Assembly: GCA_949318235.1 (NCBI GenBank)
Contig: OX439129.1
Location: 806,001-870,000, forward strand
DNA: 64,000 bases
Reading direction: 5' to 3'
Origin: Ecdyonurus torrentis
Lineage: Eukaryota > Arthropoda > Insecta > Ephemeroptera > Heptageniidae
The position numbers were made by a program, and so were the translations under genes. The first letter of the stretch is position 1, and every line of letters starts with the position of its first letter. The notes below the pieces were generated by a model. That model was given only the letters and a program-made list of their open reading frames with translations. It was not told the origin of the DNA and made no database searches. Positions 24,553-38,558 of this stretch are shown one piece after another.

Positions 24553-27500
24553 AGATAGAAAGTTGCGGTTATAAAATAAAGTGATGCAAAACGCTCTATA
24601 GTTTTAAATTCACCTCTAGAAACAAATTTGAGAAAAATAATTTTTCCAAAAAAATTGTGTTTTTCAGTTTCTGAAAACGATTTTTGATGATATCTCAGAA
24701 ACTAATAATGCTACAGACTTACGGTTTGAACTGAAATATATCACTTTGAAATGTCTTATAAAAAGTTTATAACACTTAAGTCGCAAAAATTAAAACTTTC
24801 TCAGTTTTTGAGAATTTTCGTATTTTCTTACCGAAGTCTATAGCATTGTAGCCCATATGAAGAAAAAAAAAGTTTGTAACTCGAGTTCTAATTGAGATGG
24901 AAAGTTGTGGTTTTGAAATAAAGTGATGCAAAACGCTCTATAGTACTAAATTCACCTATAGAAACAAAATTAATAAAAAAAAAATTTCGAAAAAAATTGT
25001 GTTTTTCAGATTCTGAAAACGATTTTTGATGATATCTCAGAAACTAATAATGCCACAGACTTTCGGTTTGAACTGAAATGTATCACTTTGAAATGTCTTA
25101 TGAATAGTTTATAACACTTTAGTCGCAAAAACTAAAACTTTCTTAGTATTTGAGAATTTTCGAATTTTCTTACCGAAGTCTATAGCATTGTAGCCCATAT
25201 GAAGAAAAAAAAAGTTTGTAACTCGAGTTCCAATTGAGATAGAAAGTTGCGGTTATAAAATAAAGTGATGCAAAACGCTCTATAGTTTTAAATTCACCTC
25301 TAGAAACAAATTTGAGAAAAATAATTTTTCCAAAAAAATTGTGTTTTTCAGTTTCTGAAAACGATTTTTGATGATATCTCAGAAACTAATAATGCTACAG
25401 ACTTACGGTTTGAACTGAAATATATCACTTTGAAATGTCTTATAAAAAGTTTATAACACTTAAGTCGCAAAAATTAAAACTTTCTCAATTTTTGAGAATT
25501 TTCGTATTTTCTTACCGAAGTCTATAGCATTGTAGCCCATATGAAGAAAAAAAAAGTTTGTAACTCGAGTTCTAATTGAGATGGAAAGTTGTGGTTTTGA
25601 AATAAAGTGATGCAAAACGCTCTATAGTACTAAATTCACCTATAGAAACAAAATTAATAAAAAAAAAATTTCGAAAAAAATTGTGTTTTTCAGATTCTGA
25701 AAACGATTTTTGATGATATCTCAGAAACTAATAATGCTACAGACTTACGGTTTGAACTGAAATGTATCACTTTGAAATGTCTTATGAAAAGTTTTATAAC
25801 ACTTTAGTCGCAAAAACTAAAACTTTCTTAGTATTTGAGAATTTTCGAATTTTCTTACCGAAGTTTATAGCATTGTAGCCCATATGAAGAAAAAAAAAGT
25901 TTGTTACTCGAGTTCTAATTGAGATATAAAGTTGTGGTTTTGAAATAAAGTGATGCAAAACACTCTATAGTACTAAATTCACCTCTATAAACAAAATTGA
26001 GAAAAACAAAATTTCGAAAAAAATTGTGTTTTTCAGATTCTGAAAACGATTTTTGATGATATCTCAAAAACTAATAATGCTACAGACTTACGGTTTGAAC
26101 TGAAATGTATCACTTTGAAATGTCTTATAAAAAATTTGTAACACTTAAATCGCAAAAATTAAAACTTTCTCAGTTTTTGAGAATTTTCGTAATTTCTTAC
26201 CGAAGTCTATAGCATTGTAGCCCATATGAAGAAAAAAAAAGTTTGTAACTCGAGTTCCAATTGAGATAGAAAGTTGCGGTTTTGAAATAAAGTGATGCAA
26301 AACGCTCTATAGTTTTAATTTCACCTCTAGAAACAAATTTGAGAAAAATAATTTTTCGAAAAAAATTATGTTTTTCAGTTTCTGAAAACGATTTTTGATT
26401 ATATCTCAGAAACTAATAATGCTACAGACGTACGGTTTGAACTGAAATGTATCACTTTGAAATGTCTTATAAAAAGTTTATAACACTTAAGTCGCAAAAA
26501 TTAAAACTTTCTCAGTTTTTGAGAATTTTCGAATTTTCTTACCGAAGTCTATAGCATTGTAGCCCATATGAAGAAAAAAAAAGTTTGTAACTCGAGTTCC
26601 AATTGAGATAGAAAGTTGCGGTTTTGAAATAAAGTGATGCAAAACGCTCTATAGTTTTAATTTCACCTCTAGAAACAAATTTGAGAAAAATAATTTTTCG
26701 AAAAAAATTATGTTTTTCAGTTTCTGAAAACGATTTTTGATTATATCTCAGAAACTAATAATGCTACAGACTTACGGTTTGAACTGAAATGTATCAATTT
26801 GAAATGTCTTATGAAAAGTTTATAACACTTAAATCGCAAAAATTAAAACTTTCTCAGTTTTTGAGAATTTTCGAATTTTCTTACCAAAGTCTATAGCATT
26901 GTAGCCCCTATGAAGAAAAAAAAAGTTTGTAACTCGAGTTCTAATTGAGATGTAAAGTCGTGGTTTTAAAATACAGTGATGCAAAACGCTCTATAGTACT
27001 AAATTCACCTCTAGAAACAAAATTGAGAAAAAAAAAATTTCGAAAAAAATTGTGTTTTTCAGATTCTGAAAACGATTTTTGATGATATCTCAGAAACTAA
27101 CAATGCTACAGACTTACGGTTTGAACTGAAATGTATCAATTTGAAATGTCTTATGAAAAGTTTATAACACTTTAGTCGCAAAAACTAAAACTTTCTCAGT
27201 TTTTGAGAATTTTCGAATTTTCTTACCGATGTCTATAGCATTTTAGCCCATATGAAGAAAAAAAAAGTTTGTAACTCGAGTTCTAATTGAGATGGAAAGT
27301 TGTGGTTTTGAAATAAAGTGATGCAAAACGCTCTATAGTACTAAATTCACCTCTAGAAACAAAACTGAGAAAAAAAAATTTCGAAAAAAATTGTGTTTTT
27401 CAGATTCTGAAAACGATTTTTGATGATATCTCAGAAACTAATAATGCTACAGACTTACGGTTTGAACTGAAATGTATCACTTTGAAATGTCTTATGAAAA

Positions 27501-27630
27501 ATGTGTAACACTTAAATCGCAAAAATTAAAACTTTCTCAGTTTTTGAGAATTTTCGTATTTTCTTACCGAAGTCTATAGCATTGTAGCCCATATGAAGAA
27601 AAAAAAAGTTTGTAACTCGAGTTCTAATTG
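24553..27630 (+). repeat. Shortened copy of the preceding block (9 monomers)
   Basis: Starts are 24553 A2, 24895 E, 25237 A2, 25579 E, 25922 C, 26264 A, 26606 A, 26948 D and 27290 E. The first five match the preceding block at offset 3764-3765, and the last three at offset 3420. One monomer (the G at 22844) has been lost: the A at 26264 has the head of the 22500 copy and the tail of the 22844 copy, so exchange occurred near 26440-26470. Confidence 0.88.
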
Positions 27631-30600
27631 AGATGTAAAGTTGTGGTTTTTGAAATAAAGTGATGCAAAACACTCTATAGTACTAAATTCACCTCTATAA
27701 ACAAAATTGAGAAAAACAAAATTTCGAAAAAATTGTGTTTTTCAGTTTCTGAAAACGATTTTTCATGATATCTCAGAAACTAATAATGCCACAGACTTAC
27801 GGTTTAAACTGAAATGTATCACTTTGAAATGTCTTATGAATAGTTTATAACACTTTAGTCGCAAAAACTAAAACTTTCTTAGTATTTGAGAATTTTCGAA
27901 TTTTCTTACCGAAGTCTATAGCATTGTAGCCCATATGAAGAAAAAAAAAGTTTGTAACTCGAGTTCTAATTGAGATATAAAGTTGTGGTTTTGAAATAAA
28001 GTGATGCAAAACACTCTATAGTACTAAATTCACCTCTATAAACAAAATTGAGAAAAACAAAATTTCGAAAAAAATTGTGTTTTTCAGATTCTGAAAACGA
28101 TTTTTGATGATATCTCAGAAACTAATAATGCTACAGACTTACGGTTTGAACTGAAATGTATCACTTTGAAATGTCTTATAAAAAGTTTATAACACTTAAG
28201 TCGCAAAAATTAAAACTTTCTCAGTTTTTGAGAATTTTCGAATTTTCTTACCGAAGTCTATAGCATTGTAGCCCATATGAAGAAAAAAAGTTTGTAACTC
28301 GAGTTCCAATTGAGATAGAAAGTTGCGGTTTTGAAATAAAGTGATGCAAAACGCTCTATAGTTTTAATTTCACCTCTAGAAACAAATTTGAGAAAAATAA
28401 TTTTTCGAAAAAAATTATGTTTTTCAGTTTCTGAAAACGATTTTTGATTATATCTCAGAAACTAATAATGCTACAGACGTACGGTTTGAACTGAAATGTA
28501 TCAATTTGAAATGTCTTATGAAAAGTTTATAACACTTTAGTCGCAAAAATTAAAACTTTCTCAGTTTTTGAGAATTTTCGTATTTTCTTACCGAAGTCTA
28601 TAGCATTGTAGCCCATATGAAGAAAAAAAAAGTTTGTAACTCGAGTTCTAATTGAGATTGAAAGTTGTGGTTTTGAAATAAAGTGATGCAAAACGCTCTA
28701 TAGTACTAAATTCACCTATAGAAACAAAATTAATAAAAAAAAAATTTCGAAACAAATTGTGTTTTTCAGATTCTGAAAACGATTTTTGATGATATCTCAG
28801 AAACTAATAATGCCACAGACTTACGGTTTAAACTGAAATGTATCACTTTGAAATGTCTTATGAATAGTTTATAACACTTTAGTCGCAAAAACTAAAACTT
28901 TCTTAGTATTTGAGAATTTTCGAATTTTCTTACCGAAGTCTATAGCATTGTAGCCCATATGAAGAAAAAAAAAGTTTGTAACTCGAGTTCTAATTGAGAT
29001 ATAAAGTTGTGGTTTTGAAATAAAGTGATGCAAAACACTCTATAGTACTAAATTCACCTCTATAAACAAAATTGAGAAAAACAAAATTTCGAAAAAAATT
29101 GTGTTTTTCAGATTCTGAAAACGATTTTTGATGATATCTCAGAAACTAATAATGCTACAGACTTACGGTTTGAACTGAAATGTATCACTTTGAAATGTCT
29201 TATAAAAAGTTTATAACACTTAAGTCGCAAAAATTAAAACTTTCTCAGTTTTTGAGAATTTTCGAATTTTCTTACCGAAGTCTATAGCATTGTAGCCCAT
29301 ATGAAGAAAAAAAAAGTTTGTAACTCGAGTTCCAATTGAGATAGAAAGTTGCGGTTTTGAAATAAAGTGATGCAAAACGCTCTATAGTTTTAATTTCACC
29401 TCTAGAAACAAATTTGAGAAAAATAATTTTTCGAAAAAAATTATGTTTTTCAGTTTCTGAAAACGATTTTTGATTATATCTCAGAAACTAATAATGCTAC
29501 AGACGTACGGTTTGAACTGAAATGTATCACTTTGAAATGTCTTATGAAAAGTTTATAACACTTAAATCGCAAAAATTAAAACTTTCTCAGTTTTTGAGAA
29601 TTTTCGAATTTTCTTACCAAAGTCTATAGCATTGTAGCCCCTATGAAGAAAAAAAAAGTTTGTAACTCGAGTTCTAATTGAGATGTAAAGTTGTGGTTTT
29701 AAAATAAAGTGATGCAAAACGCTCTATAGTACTAAATTCACCTCTAGAAACAAAATTGAGAAAAAAAAAATTTCGAAAAAAATTGTGTTTTTCAGATTCT
29801 GAAAACGATTTTTGATGATATCTCAGAAACTAATAATGCTACAGACTTACGGTTTGAACTGAAATGTATCAATTTGAAATGTCTTATGAAAAGTTTATAA
29901 CACTTTAGTCGCAAAAACTAAAACTTTCTCAGTTTTTGAGAATTTTCGAATTTTCTTACCGATGTCTATAGCATTGTAGCCCATATGAAGAAAAAAAAAG
30001 TTTGTAACTCGAGTTCTAATTGAGATGTAAAGTTGTGGTTTTTGAAATAAAGTGATGCAAAACACTCTATAGTACTAAATTCACCTCTATAAACAAAATT
30101 GAGAAAAACAAAATTTCGAAAAAATTGTGTTTTTCAGTTTCTGAAAACGATTTTTCATGATATCTCAGAAACTAATAATGCTACAGACTTACGGTTTGAA
30201 CTGAAATGTATCACTTTGAAATGTCTTATAAAAAGTTTATAACACTTAAGTCGCAAAAATTAAAACTTTCTCAGTTTTTGAGAATTTTCGTATATTCTTA
30301 CCGAAGTCTATAGCATTGTAGCCCATATGAAGAAAAAAAAAGTTTGTAACTCGAGTTCTAATTGAGATGGAAAGTTGTGGTTTTGAAATAAAGTGATGCA
30401 AAACGCTCTATAGTACTAAATTCACCTATAGAAACAAAATTAATAAAAAAAAATTTTCGAAAAAAATTGTGTTTTTCAGATCCTGAAAACGATTTTTGAT
30501 GATATCTCAGAAACTAATAATGCTACAGACTTACGGTTTGAACTGAAATGTATCACTTTGAAATGTCTTATAAAAAGTTTATAACACTTAAGTCGCAAAA

Positions 30601-33094
30601 ATTAAAACTTTCTCAGTTTTTGAGAATTTTCGATGATTTTCTATAGCATTGTAGCCCATATGAAGAAAAAAAAAGTTTGTAACTCGAGTTCTAATTGAGA
30701 TGGAAAGTTGTGGTTTTGAAATAAAGTGATGCAAAACGCTCTATAGTACTAAATTCACCTATAGAAACAAAATTAATAAAAAAAAAATTTCGAAAAAAAT
30801 TGTGTTTTTCAGATTCTGAAAACGATTTTTGATGATATCTCAGAAACTAATAATGCCACAGACTTTCGGTTTGAACTGAAATGTATCACTTTGAAATGTC
30901 TTATGAATAGTTTATAACACTTTAGTCGCAAAAACTAAAACTTTCTTAGTATTTGAGAATTTTCGAATTTTCTTACCGAAGTCTATAGCATTGTAGCCCA
31001 TATGAAGAAAAAAAAAGTTTGTAACTCGAGTTCCAATTGAGATAGAAAGTTGCGGTTATAAAATAAAGTGATGCAAAACGCTCTATAGTTTTAAATTCAC
31101 CTCTAGAAACAAATTTGAGAAAAATAATTTTTCCAAAAAAATTGTGTTTTTCAGTTTCTGAAAACGATTTTTGATGATATCTCAGAAACTAATAATGCTA
31201 CAGACTTACGGTTTGAACTGAAATGTATCACTTTGAAATGTCTTATAAAAAGTTTATAACACTTAAGTCGCAAAAATTAAAACTTTCTCAGTTTTTGAGA
31301 ATTTTCGTATTTTCTTACCGAAGTCTATAGCATTGTAGCCCATATGAAGAAAAAAAAAGTTTGTAACTCGAGTTCTAATTGAGATGGAAAGTTGTGGTTT
31401 TGAAATAAAGTGATGCAAAACGCTCTATAGTACTAAATTCACCTATAGAAACAAAATTAATAAAAAAAAAATTTCGAAAAAAATTGTGTTTTTCAGATTC
31501 TGAAAACGATTTTTGATGATATCTCAGAAACTAATAATGCTACAGACTTACGGTTTGAACTGAAATGTATCACTTTGAAATGTCTTATGAAAAGTTTTAT
31601 AACACTTTAGTCGCAAAAACTAAAACTTTCTTAGTATTTGAGAATTTTCGAATTTTCTTACCGAAGTTTATAGCATTGTAGCCCATATGAAGAAAAAAAA
31701 AGTTTGTAACTCGAGTTCTAATTGAGATATAAAGTTGTGGTTTTGAAATAAAGTGATGCAAAACACTCTATAGTACTAAATTCACCTCTATAAACAAAAT
31801 TGAGAAAAACAAAATTTCGAAAAAAATTGTGTTTTTCAGATTCTGAAAACGATTTTTGATGATATCTCAAAAACTAATAATGCTACAGACTTACGGTTTG
31901 AACTGAAATGTATCACTTTGAAATGTCTTATAAAAAGTTTATAACACTTAAGTCGCAAAAATTAAAACTTTCTCAGTTTTTGAGAATTTTCGTAATTTCT
32001 TACCGAAGTCTATAGCATTGTAGCCCATATGAAGAAAAAAAAAGTTTGTAACTCGAGTTCCAATTGAGATAGAAAGTTGCGGTTTTGAAATAAAGTGATG
32101 CAAAACGCTCTATAGTTTTAATTTCACCTCTAGAAACAAATTTGAGAAAAATAATTTTTCGAAAAAAATTATGTTTTTCAGTTTCTGAAAACGATTTTTG
32201 ATTATATCTCAGAAACTAATAATGCTACAGACGTACGGTTTGAACTGAAATGTATCACTTTGAAATGTCTTATGAAAAATTTGTAACACTTAAATCGCAA
32301 AAATTAAAACTTTCTCAGTTTTTGAGAATTTTCGAATTTTCTTACCGAAGTCTATAGCATTGTAGCCCATATGAAGAAAAAAAAAGTTTGTAACTCGAGT
32401 TCTAATTGAGATGTAAAGTTGTGGTTTTAAAATAAAGTGATGCAAAACGCTCTATAGTACTAAATTCACCTCTGGAAATAAAATTGAGAAAAAAAAAATT
32501 TCGAAAAAAATTGTGTTTTTCAGATTCTGAAAACGATTTTTGATGATATCTCAGAAACTAATAATGCTACAGACTTACGGTTTGAACTGAAATGTATCAT
32601 TTTGAAATGTCTTATGAAAAGTTTATAACACTTTAGTCGCAAAAACTAAAACTTTCTCAGTTTTTGAGAATTTTCGAATTTTCTTACCGATGTCTATAGC
32701 ATTGTAGTCCATATGAAGAAAAAAAAAAAGTTTGTAACTCGAGTTCTAATTGAGATGTAAAGTTGTGGTTTTGAAATAAAGTGATGCAAAACACTCTATA
32801 GTACTAAATTCACCTCTATAAACAAAATTGAGAAAAACAAAATTTCGAAAAAAATTGTGTTTTTCAGATTCTGAAAACGATTTTTGATGATATCTCAGAA
32901 ACTAATAATGCTACAGACTTACGGTTTGAACTGAAATGTATCACTTTGAAATGTCTTATAAAAAGTTTATAACACTTAAGTCGCAAAAATTAAAACTTTC
33001 TCAGTTTTTGAGAATTTTCGAATTTTCTTACCGAAGTCTATAGCATTGTAGCCCATATGAAGAAAAAAAAAGTTTGTAACTCGAGTTCTAATTG
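27631..33094 (+). repeat. 16-mer HOR copy 1 (5464 bp)
   Basis: Class order is F C A B C A D2 F E E A2 E C A D2 G. Starts are 27631, 27973, 28313, 28655, 28997, 29339, 29681, 30023, 30365, 30698, 31040, 31382, 31725, 32067, 32409 and 32753. Private marks repeated 5464 bp later include an A7 tract near 28281, cgaaacaaattg near 28747, cagatcctgaaaac at 30477, and ctctggaaataaaattg near 32472. The opening F monomer is a hybrid with a B-type second half (gccacagac, ggtttaaac). Confidence 0.94.
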
Positions 33095-36000
33095 AGATGT
33101 AAAGTTGTGGTTTTTGAAATAAAGTGATGCAAAACACTCTATAGTACTAAATTCACCTCTATAAACAAAATTGAGAAAAACAAAATTTCGAAAAAATTGT
33201 GTTTTTCAGTTTCTGAAAACGATTTTTCATGATATCTCAGAAACTAATAATGCCACAGACTTACGGTTTAAACTGAAATGTATCACTTTGAAATGTCTTA
33301 TGAATAGTTTATAACACTTTAGTCGCAAAAACTAAAACTTTCTTAGTATTTGAGAATTTTCGAATTTTCTTACCGAAGTCTATAGCATTGTAGCCCATAT
33401 GAAGAAAAAAAAAGTTTGTAACTCGAGTTCTAATTGAGATATAAAGTTGTGGTTTTGAAATAAAGTGATGCAAAACACTCTATAGTACTAAATTCACCTC
33501 TATAAACAAAATTGAGAAAAACAAAATTTCGAAAAAAATTGTGTTTTTCAGATTCTGAAAACGATTTTTGATGATATCTCAGAAACTAATAATGCTACAG
33601 ACTTACGGTTTGAACTGAAATGTATCACTTTGAAATGTCTTATAAAAAGTTTATAACACTTAAGTCGCAAAAATTAAAACTTTCTCAGTTTTTGAGAATT
33701 TTCGAATTTTCTTACCGAAGTCTATAGCATTGTAGCCCATATGAAGAAAAAAAGTTTGTAACTCGAGTTCCAATTGAGATAGAAAGTTGCGGTTTTGAAA
33801 TAAAGTGATGCAAAACGCTCTATAGTTTTAATTTCACCTCTAGAAACAAATTTGAGAAAAATAATTTTTCGAAAAAAATTATGTTTTTCAGTTTCTGAAA
33901 ACGATTTTTGATTATATCTCAGAAACTAATAATGCTACAGACGTACGGTTTGAACTGAAATGTATCAATTTGAAATGTCTTATGAAAAGTTTATAACACT
34001 TTAGTCGCAAAAATTAAAACTTTCTCAGTTTTTGAGAATTTTCGTATTTTCTTACCGAAGTCTATAGCATTGTAGCCCATATGAAGAAAAAAAAAGTTTG
34101 TAACTCGAGTTCTAATTGAGATTGAAAGTTGTGGTTTTGAAATAAAGTGATGCAAAACGCTCTATAGTACTAAATTCACCTATAGAAACAAAATTAATAA
34201 AAAAAAAATTTCGAAACAAATTGTGTTTTTCAGATTCTGAAAACGATTTTTGATGATATCTCAGAAACTAATAATGCCACAGACTTACGGTTTAAACTGA
34301 AATGTATCACTTTGAAATGTCTTATGAATAGTTTATAACACTTTAGTCGCAAAAACTAAAACTTTCTTAGTATTTGAGAATTTTCGAATTTTCTTACCGA
34401 AGTCTATAGCATTGTAGCCCATATGAAGAAAAAAAAAGTTTGTAACTCGAGTTCTAATTGAGATATAAAGTTGTGGTTTTGAAATAAAGTGATGCAAAAC
34501 ACTCTATAGTACTAAATTCACCTCTATAAACAAAATTGAGAAAAACAAAATTTCGAAAAAAATTGTGTTTTTCAGATTCTGAAAACGATTTTTGATGATA
34601 TCTCAGAAACTAATAATGCTACAGACTTACGGTTTGAACTGAAATGTATCACTTTGAAATGTCTTATAAAAAGTTTATAACACTTAAGTCGCAAAAATTA
34701 AAACTTTCTCAGTTTTTGAGAATTTTCGAATTTTCTTACCGAAGTCTATAGCATTGTAGCCCATATGAAGAAAAAAAAAGTTTGTAACTCGAGTTCCAAT
34801 TGAGATAGAAAGTTGCGGTTTTGAAATAAAGTGATGCAAAACGCTCTATAGTTTTAATTTCACCTCTAGAAACAAATTTGAGAAAAATAATTTTTCGAAA
34901 AAAATTATGTTTTTCAGTTTCTGAAAACGATTTTTGATTATATCTCAGAAACTAATAATGCTACAGACGTACGGTTTGAACTGAAATGTATCACTTTGAA
35001 ATGTCTTATGAAAAGTTTATAACACTTAAATCGCAAAAATTAAAACTTTCTCAGTTTTTGAGAATTTTCGAATTTTCTTACCAAAGTCTATAGCATTGTA
35101 GCCCCTATGAAGAAAAAAAAAGTTTGTAACTCGAGTTCTAATTGAGATGTAAAGTTGTGGTTTTAAAATAAAGTGATGCAAAACGCTCTATAGTACTAAA
35201 TTCACCTCTAGAAACAAAATTGAGAAAAAAAAAATTTCGAAAAAAATTGTGTTTTTCAGATTCTGAAAACGATTTTTGATGATATCTCAGAAACTAATAA
35301 TGCTACAGACTTACGGTTTGAACTGAAATGTATCAATTTGAAATGTCTTATGAAAAGTTTATAACACTTTAGTCGCAAAAACTAAAACTTTCTCAGTTTT
35401 TGAGAATTTTCGAATTTTCTTACCGATGTCTATAGCATTGTAGCCCATATGAAGAAAAAAAAAGTTTGTAACTCGAGTTCTAATTGAGATGTAAAGTTGT
35501 GGTTTTTGAAATAAAGTGATGCAAAACACTCTATAGTACTAAATTCACCTCTATAAACAAAATTGAGAAAAACAAAATTTCGAAAAAATTGTGTTTTTCA
35601 GTTTCTGAAAACGATTTTTCATGATATCTCAGAAACTAATAATGCTACAGACTTACGGTTTGAACTGAAATGTATCACTTTGAAATGTCTTATAAAAAGT
35701 TTATAACACTTAAGTCGCAAAAATTAAAACTTTCTCAGTTTTTGAGAATTTTCGTATATTCTTACCGAAGTCTATAGCATTGTAGCCCATATGAAGAAAA
35801 AAAAAGTTTGTAACTCGAGTTCTAATTGAGATGGAAAGTTGTGGTTTTGAAATAAAGTGATGCAAAACGCTCTATAGTACTAAATTCACCTATAGAAACA
35901 AAATTAATAAAAAAAAATTTTCGAAAAAAATTGTGTTTTTCAGATCCTGAAAACGATTTTTGATGATATCTCAGAAACTAATAATGCTACAGACTTACGG

Positions 36001-38558
36001 TTTGAACTGAAATGTATCACTTTGAAATGTCTTATAAAAAGTTTATAACACTTAAGTCGCAAAAATTAAAACTTTCTCAGTTTTTGAGAATTTTCGATGA
36101 TTTTCTATAGCATTGTAGCCCATATGAAGAAAAAAAAAGTTTGTAACTCGAGTTCTAATTGAGATGGAAAGTTGTGGTTTTGAAATAAAGTGATGCAAAA
36201 CGCTCTATAGTACTAAATTCACCTATAGAAACAAAATTAATAAAAAAAAAATTTCGAAAAAAATTGTGTTTTTCAGATTCTGAAAACGATTTTTGATGAT
36301 ATCTCAGAAACTAATAATGCCACAGACTTTCGGTTTGAACTGAAATGTATCACTTTGAAATGTCTTATGAATAGTTTATAACACTTTAGTCGCAAAAACT
36401 AAAACTTTCTTAGTATTTGAGAATTTTCGAATTTTCTTACCGAAGTCTATAGCATTGTAGCCCATATGAAGAAAAAAAAAGTTTGTAACTCGAGTTCCAA
36501 TTGAGATAGAAAGTTGCGGTTATAAAATAAAGTGATGCAAAACGCTCTATAGTTTTAAATTCACCTCTAGAAACAAATTTGAGAAAAATAATTTTTCCAA
36601 AAAAATTGTGTTTTTCAGTTTCTGAAAACGATTTTTGATGATATCTCAGAAACTAATAATGCTACAGACTTACGGTTTGAACTGAAATGTATCACTTTGA
36701 AATGTCTTATAAAAAGTTTATAACACTTAAGTCGCAAAAATTAAAACTTTCTCAGTTTTTGAGAATTTTCGTATTTTCTTACCGAAGTCTATAGCATTGT
36801 AGCCCATATGAAGAAAAAAAAAGTTTGTAACTCGAGTTCTAATTGAGATGGAAAGTTGTGGTTTTGAAATAAAGTGATGCAAAACGCTCTATAGTACTAA
36901 ATTCACCTATAGAAACAAAATTAATAAAAAAAAAATTTCGAAAAAAATTGTGTTTTTCAGATTCTGAAAACGATTTTTGATGATATCTCAGAAACTAATA
37001 ATGCTACAGACTTACGGTTTGAACTGAAATGTATCACTTTGAAATGTCTTATGAAAAGTTTTATAACACTTTAGTCGCAAAAACTAAAACTTTCTTAGTA
37101 TTTGAGAATTTTCGAATTTTCTTACCGAAGTTTATAGCATTGTAGCCCATATGAAGAAAAAAAAAGTTTGTAACTCGAGTTCTAATTGAGATATAAAGTT
37201 GTGGTTTTGAAATAAAGTGATGCAAAACACTCTATAGTACTAAATTCACCTCTATAAACAAAATTGAGAAAAACAAAATTTCGAAAAAAATTGTGTTTTT
37301 CAGATTCTGAAAACGATTTTTGATGATATCTCAAAAACTAATAATGCTACAGACTTACGGTTTGAACTGAAATGTATCACTTTGAAATGTCTTATAAAAA
37401 GTTTATAACACTTAAGTCGCAAAAATTAAAACTTTCTCAGTTTTTGAGAATTTTCGTAATTTCTTACCGAAGTCTATAGCATTGTAGCCCATATGAAGAA
37501 AAAAAAAGTTTGTAACTCGAGTTCCAATTGAGATAGAAAGTTGCGGTTTTGAAATAAAGTGATGCAAAACGCTCTATAGTTTTAATTTCACCTCTAGAAA
37601 CAAATTTGAGAAAAATAATTTTTCGAAAAAAATTATGTTTTTCAGTTTCTGAAAACGATTTTTGATTATATCTCAGAAACTAATAATGCTACAGACGTAC
37701 GGTTTGAACTGAAATGTATCACTTTGAAATGTCTTATGAAAAATTTGTAACACTTAAATCGCAAAAATTAAAACTTTCTCAGTTTTTGAGAATTTTCGAA
37801 TTTTCTTACCGAAGTCTATAGCATTGTAGCCCATATGAAGAAAAAAAAAGTTTGTAACTCGAGTTCTAATTGAGATGTAAAGTTGTGGTTTTAAAATAAA
37901 GTGATGCAAAACGCTCTATAGTACTAAATTCACCTCTGGAAATAAAATTGAGAAAAAAAAAATTTCGAAAAAAATTGTGTTTTTCAGATTCTGAAAACGA
38001 TTTTTGATGATATCTCAGAAACTAATAATGCTACAGACTTACGGTTTGAACTGAAATGTATCATTTTGAAATGTCTTATGAAAAGTTTATAACACTTTAG
38101 TCGCAAAAACTAAAACTTTCTCAGTTTTTGAGAATTTTCGAATTTTCTTACCGATGTCTATAGCATTGTAGTCCATATGAAGAAAAAAAAAAAGTTTGTA
38201 ACTCGAGTTCTAATTGAGATGTAAAGTTGTGGTTTTGAAATAAAGTGATGCAAAACACTCTATAGTACTAAATTCACCTCTATAAACAAAATTGAGAAAA
38301 ACAAAATTTCGAAAAAAATTGTGTTTTTCAGATTCTGAAAACGATTTTTGATGATATCTCAGAAACTAATAATGCTACAGACTTACGGTTTGAACTGAAA
38401 TGTATCACTTTGAAATGTCTTATAAAAAGTTTATAACACTTAAGTCGCAAAAATTAAAACTTTCTCAGTTTTTGAGAATTTTCGAATTTTCTTACCGAAG
38501 TCTATAGCATTGTAGCCCATATGAAGAAAAAAAAAGTTTGTAACTCGAGTTCCAATTG
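33095..38558 (+). repeat. 16-mer HOR copy 2 (5464 bp)
   Basis: Starts are 33095, 33437, 33777, 34119, 34461, 34803, 35145, 35487, 35829, 36162, 36504, 36846, 37189, 37531, 37873 and 38217. The class order and every monomer length equal those of 27631-33094. All rare marks of copy 1 are present, and I noticed no clear difference in the lines I compared. This is the longest and apparently youngest tandem duplication in the window. The next expected unit does not follow: an A monomer starts at 38559 where F was expected. Confidence 0.94.

Noticed and set aside
27631..38558. Assembly artefact as the cause of the near-identical 16-mers
   Set aside because: It cannot be excluded from sequence alone, but the whole window shows nested duplications of many sizes, so a real duplication is the simpler reading. 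Read-level checking would settle it.
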